A stretch of 64,000 nucleotides of DNA. Origin: Saprospiraceae bacterium. GTDB lineage: Bacteria > Bacteroidota > Bacteroidia > Chitinophagales > Saprospiraceae. The translations under genes and the position numbers were made by a program. The stretch spans positions 1 to 64,000 of the forward strand of contig JAGPCT010000014.1 in the NCBI GenBank assembly GCA_018057925.1, given 5' to 3'. The notes under the pieces were generated by a model. It made no database searches, had not been told where the DNA came from, and saw only the letters and a program-made list of their open reading frames with translations. Positions 63,916-64,000 of the stretch are shown here, piece by piece; the stretch's first letter is position 1, and each line of letters begins with the position of its first letter.

Positions 63916-64000
63916 ATGGAGAAAATAGATGACTCAAATCCCGTTTTAGATAAATTGCCCGGTGCCGATATAGCACCGGATAAGGATACTTTAAGACAGC
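63916..64000 (+). CDS. Unknown protein, N-terminal fragment (runs off the window)
   Basis: ATG at 63916 opens a frame to the window end (28 codons: EKIDDSNPVLDKLPGADIAP and on). Neither a signal peptide nor a recognisable motif is visible in this short part. The 29-nt spacing from the PBP1A stop suggests an operon. Function not identifiable. Confidence 0.55.
   Translation, partial: MEKIDDSNPVLDKLPGADIAPDKDTLRQ

Overview
The window looks like a chromosomal segment of a Bacteroidota (Bacteroidetes) bacterium, probably in or near the Saprospirales/Chitinophagales; the order is an inference. Supporting signs are promoter-like boxes of the form TAnnTTTG upstream of many genes (two with TTG exactly 19 nt upstream), few recognisable Shine-Dalgarno sequences, several exported proteins ending in type IX secretion (T9SS) sorting domains of both type A and type B, SprB repeats, a GLPGLI-like protein, TonB-dependent receptors and a DUF4292 lipoprotein. 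DNA is AT-rich. No phage, insertion sequence transposase, CRISPR array or rRNA operon was seen.

Layout. 1-5.3 kb (minus strand): a cut TetR-type regulator, a PLP decarboxylase of the arginine/ornithine type, dihydrolipoyl dehydrogenase and an MsbA-like ABC exporter. 5.3-6.0 kb: a gene-free stretch with two copies of a dispersed structured repeat. 6.0-11.4 kb: a single 1785-residue protein that joins two alpha/beta-hydrolase (lipase-like) domains to a CHAT caspase-like protease; this is the best candidate for an undescribed system. 11.5-16.5 kb: lgt, DUF4292 lipoprotein plus EnvC-like M23 protein, DUF423 and the E1-beta subunit of pyruvate dehydrogenase. 16.9-24.1 kb: argS, a TonB-dependent receptor, a T9SS-exported peptidylarginine-deiminase-like enzyme and a LysM protein. 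24.1-37.1 kb: a CBS-domain cystathionine beta-synthase, tRNA-Leu, hscB/rseP, rsmE, prfC, ftsK, an S9 peptidase, rsmI and pssA. 37.2-43.6 kb: a T9SS type B protein, a GH20 hexosaminidase, an ACC-deaminase-like enzyme and the E2 subunit of pyruvate dehydrogenase. 43.7-49.0 kb: tRNA-His, an exported superoxide dismutase, tRNA-Ser, a DCC-family protein and a three-gene operon of a cysteine-rich secreted peptide, a GLPGLI-like protein and an outer-membrane barrel. 49.3-64 kb: a short FUSC-like protein, a MOCOS-like class V aminotransferase, a Bcr/CflA exporter, a GNAT acetyltransferase, a fatty-acyl-CoA ligase, a large T9SS metalloprotease with SprB repeats, ribosomal protein S1, PBP1A and the start of one more gene.

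How it fits together. Most genes are housekeeping: translation (argS, rsmE, rsmI, prfC, rpsA, tRNAs), central metabolism (three pyruvate dehydrogenase complex genes at three separate places), envelope assembly (lgt, rseP, pssA, ftsK, PBP1A, EnvC-like). A second theme is secretion of hydrolases for protein and aminosugar degradation. Two things stand apart: the CHAT-lipase fusion, and a family of about 150-bp intergenic repeats (four near-full copies, one divergent, one fragment) whose hairpin stems keep pairing through paired base changes.
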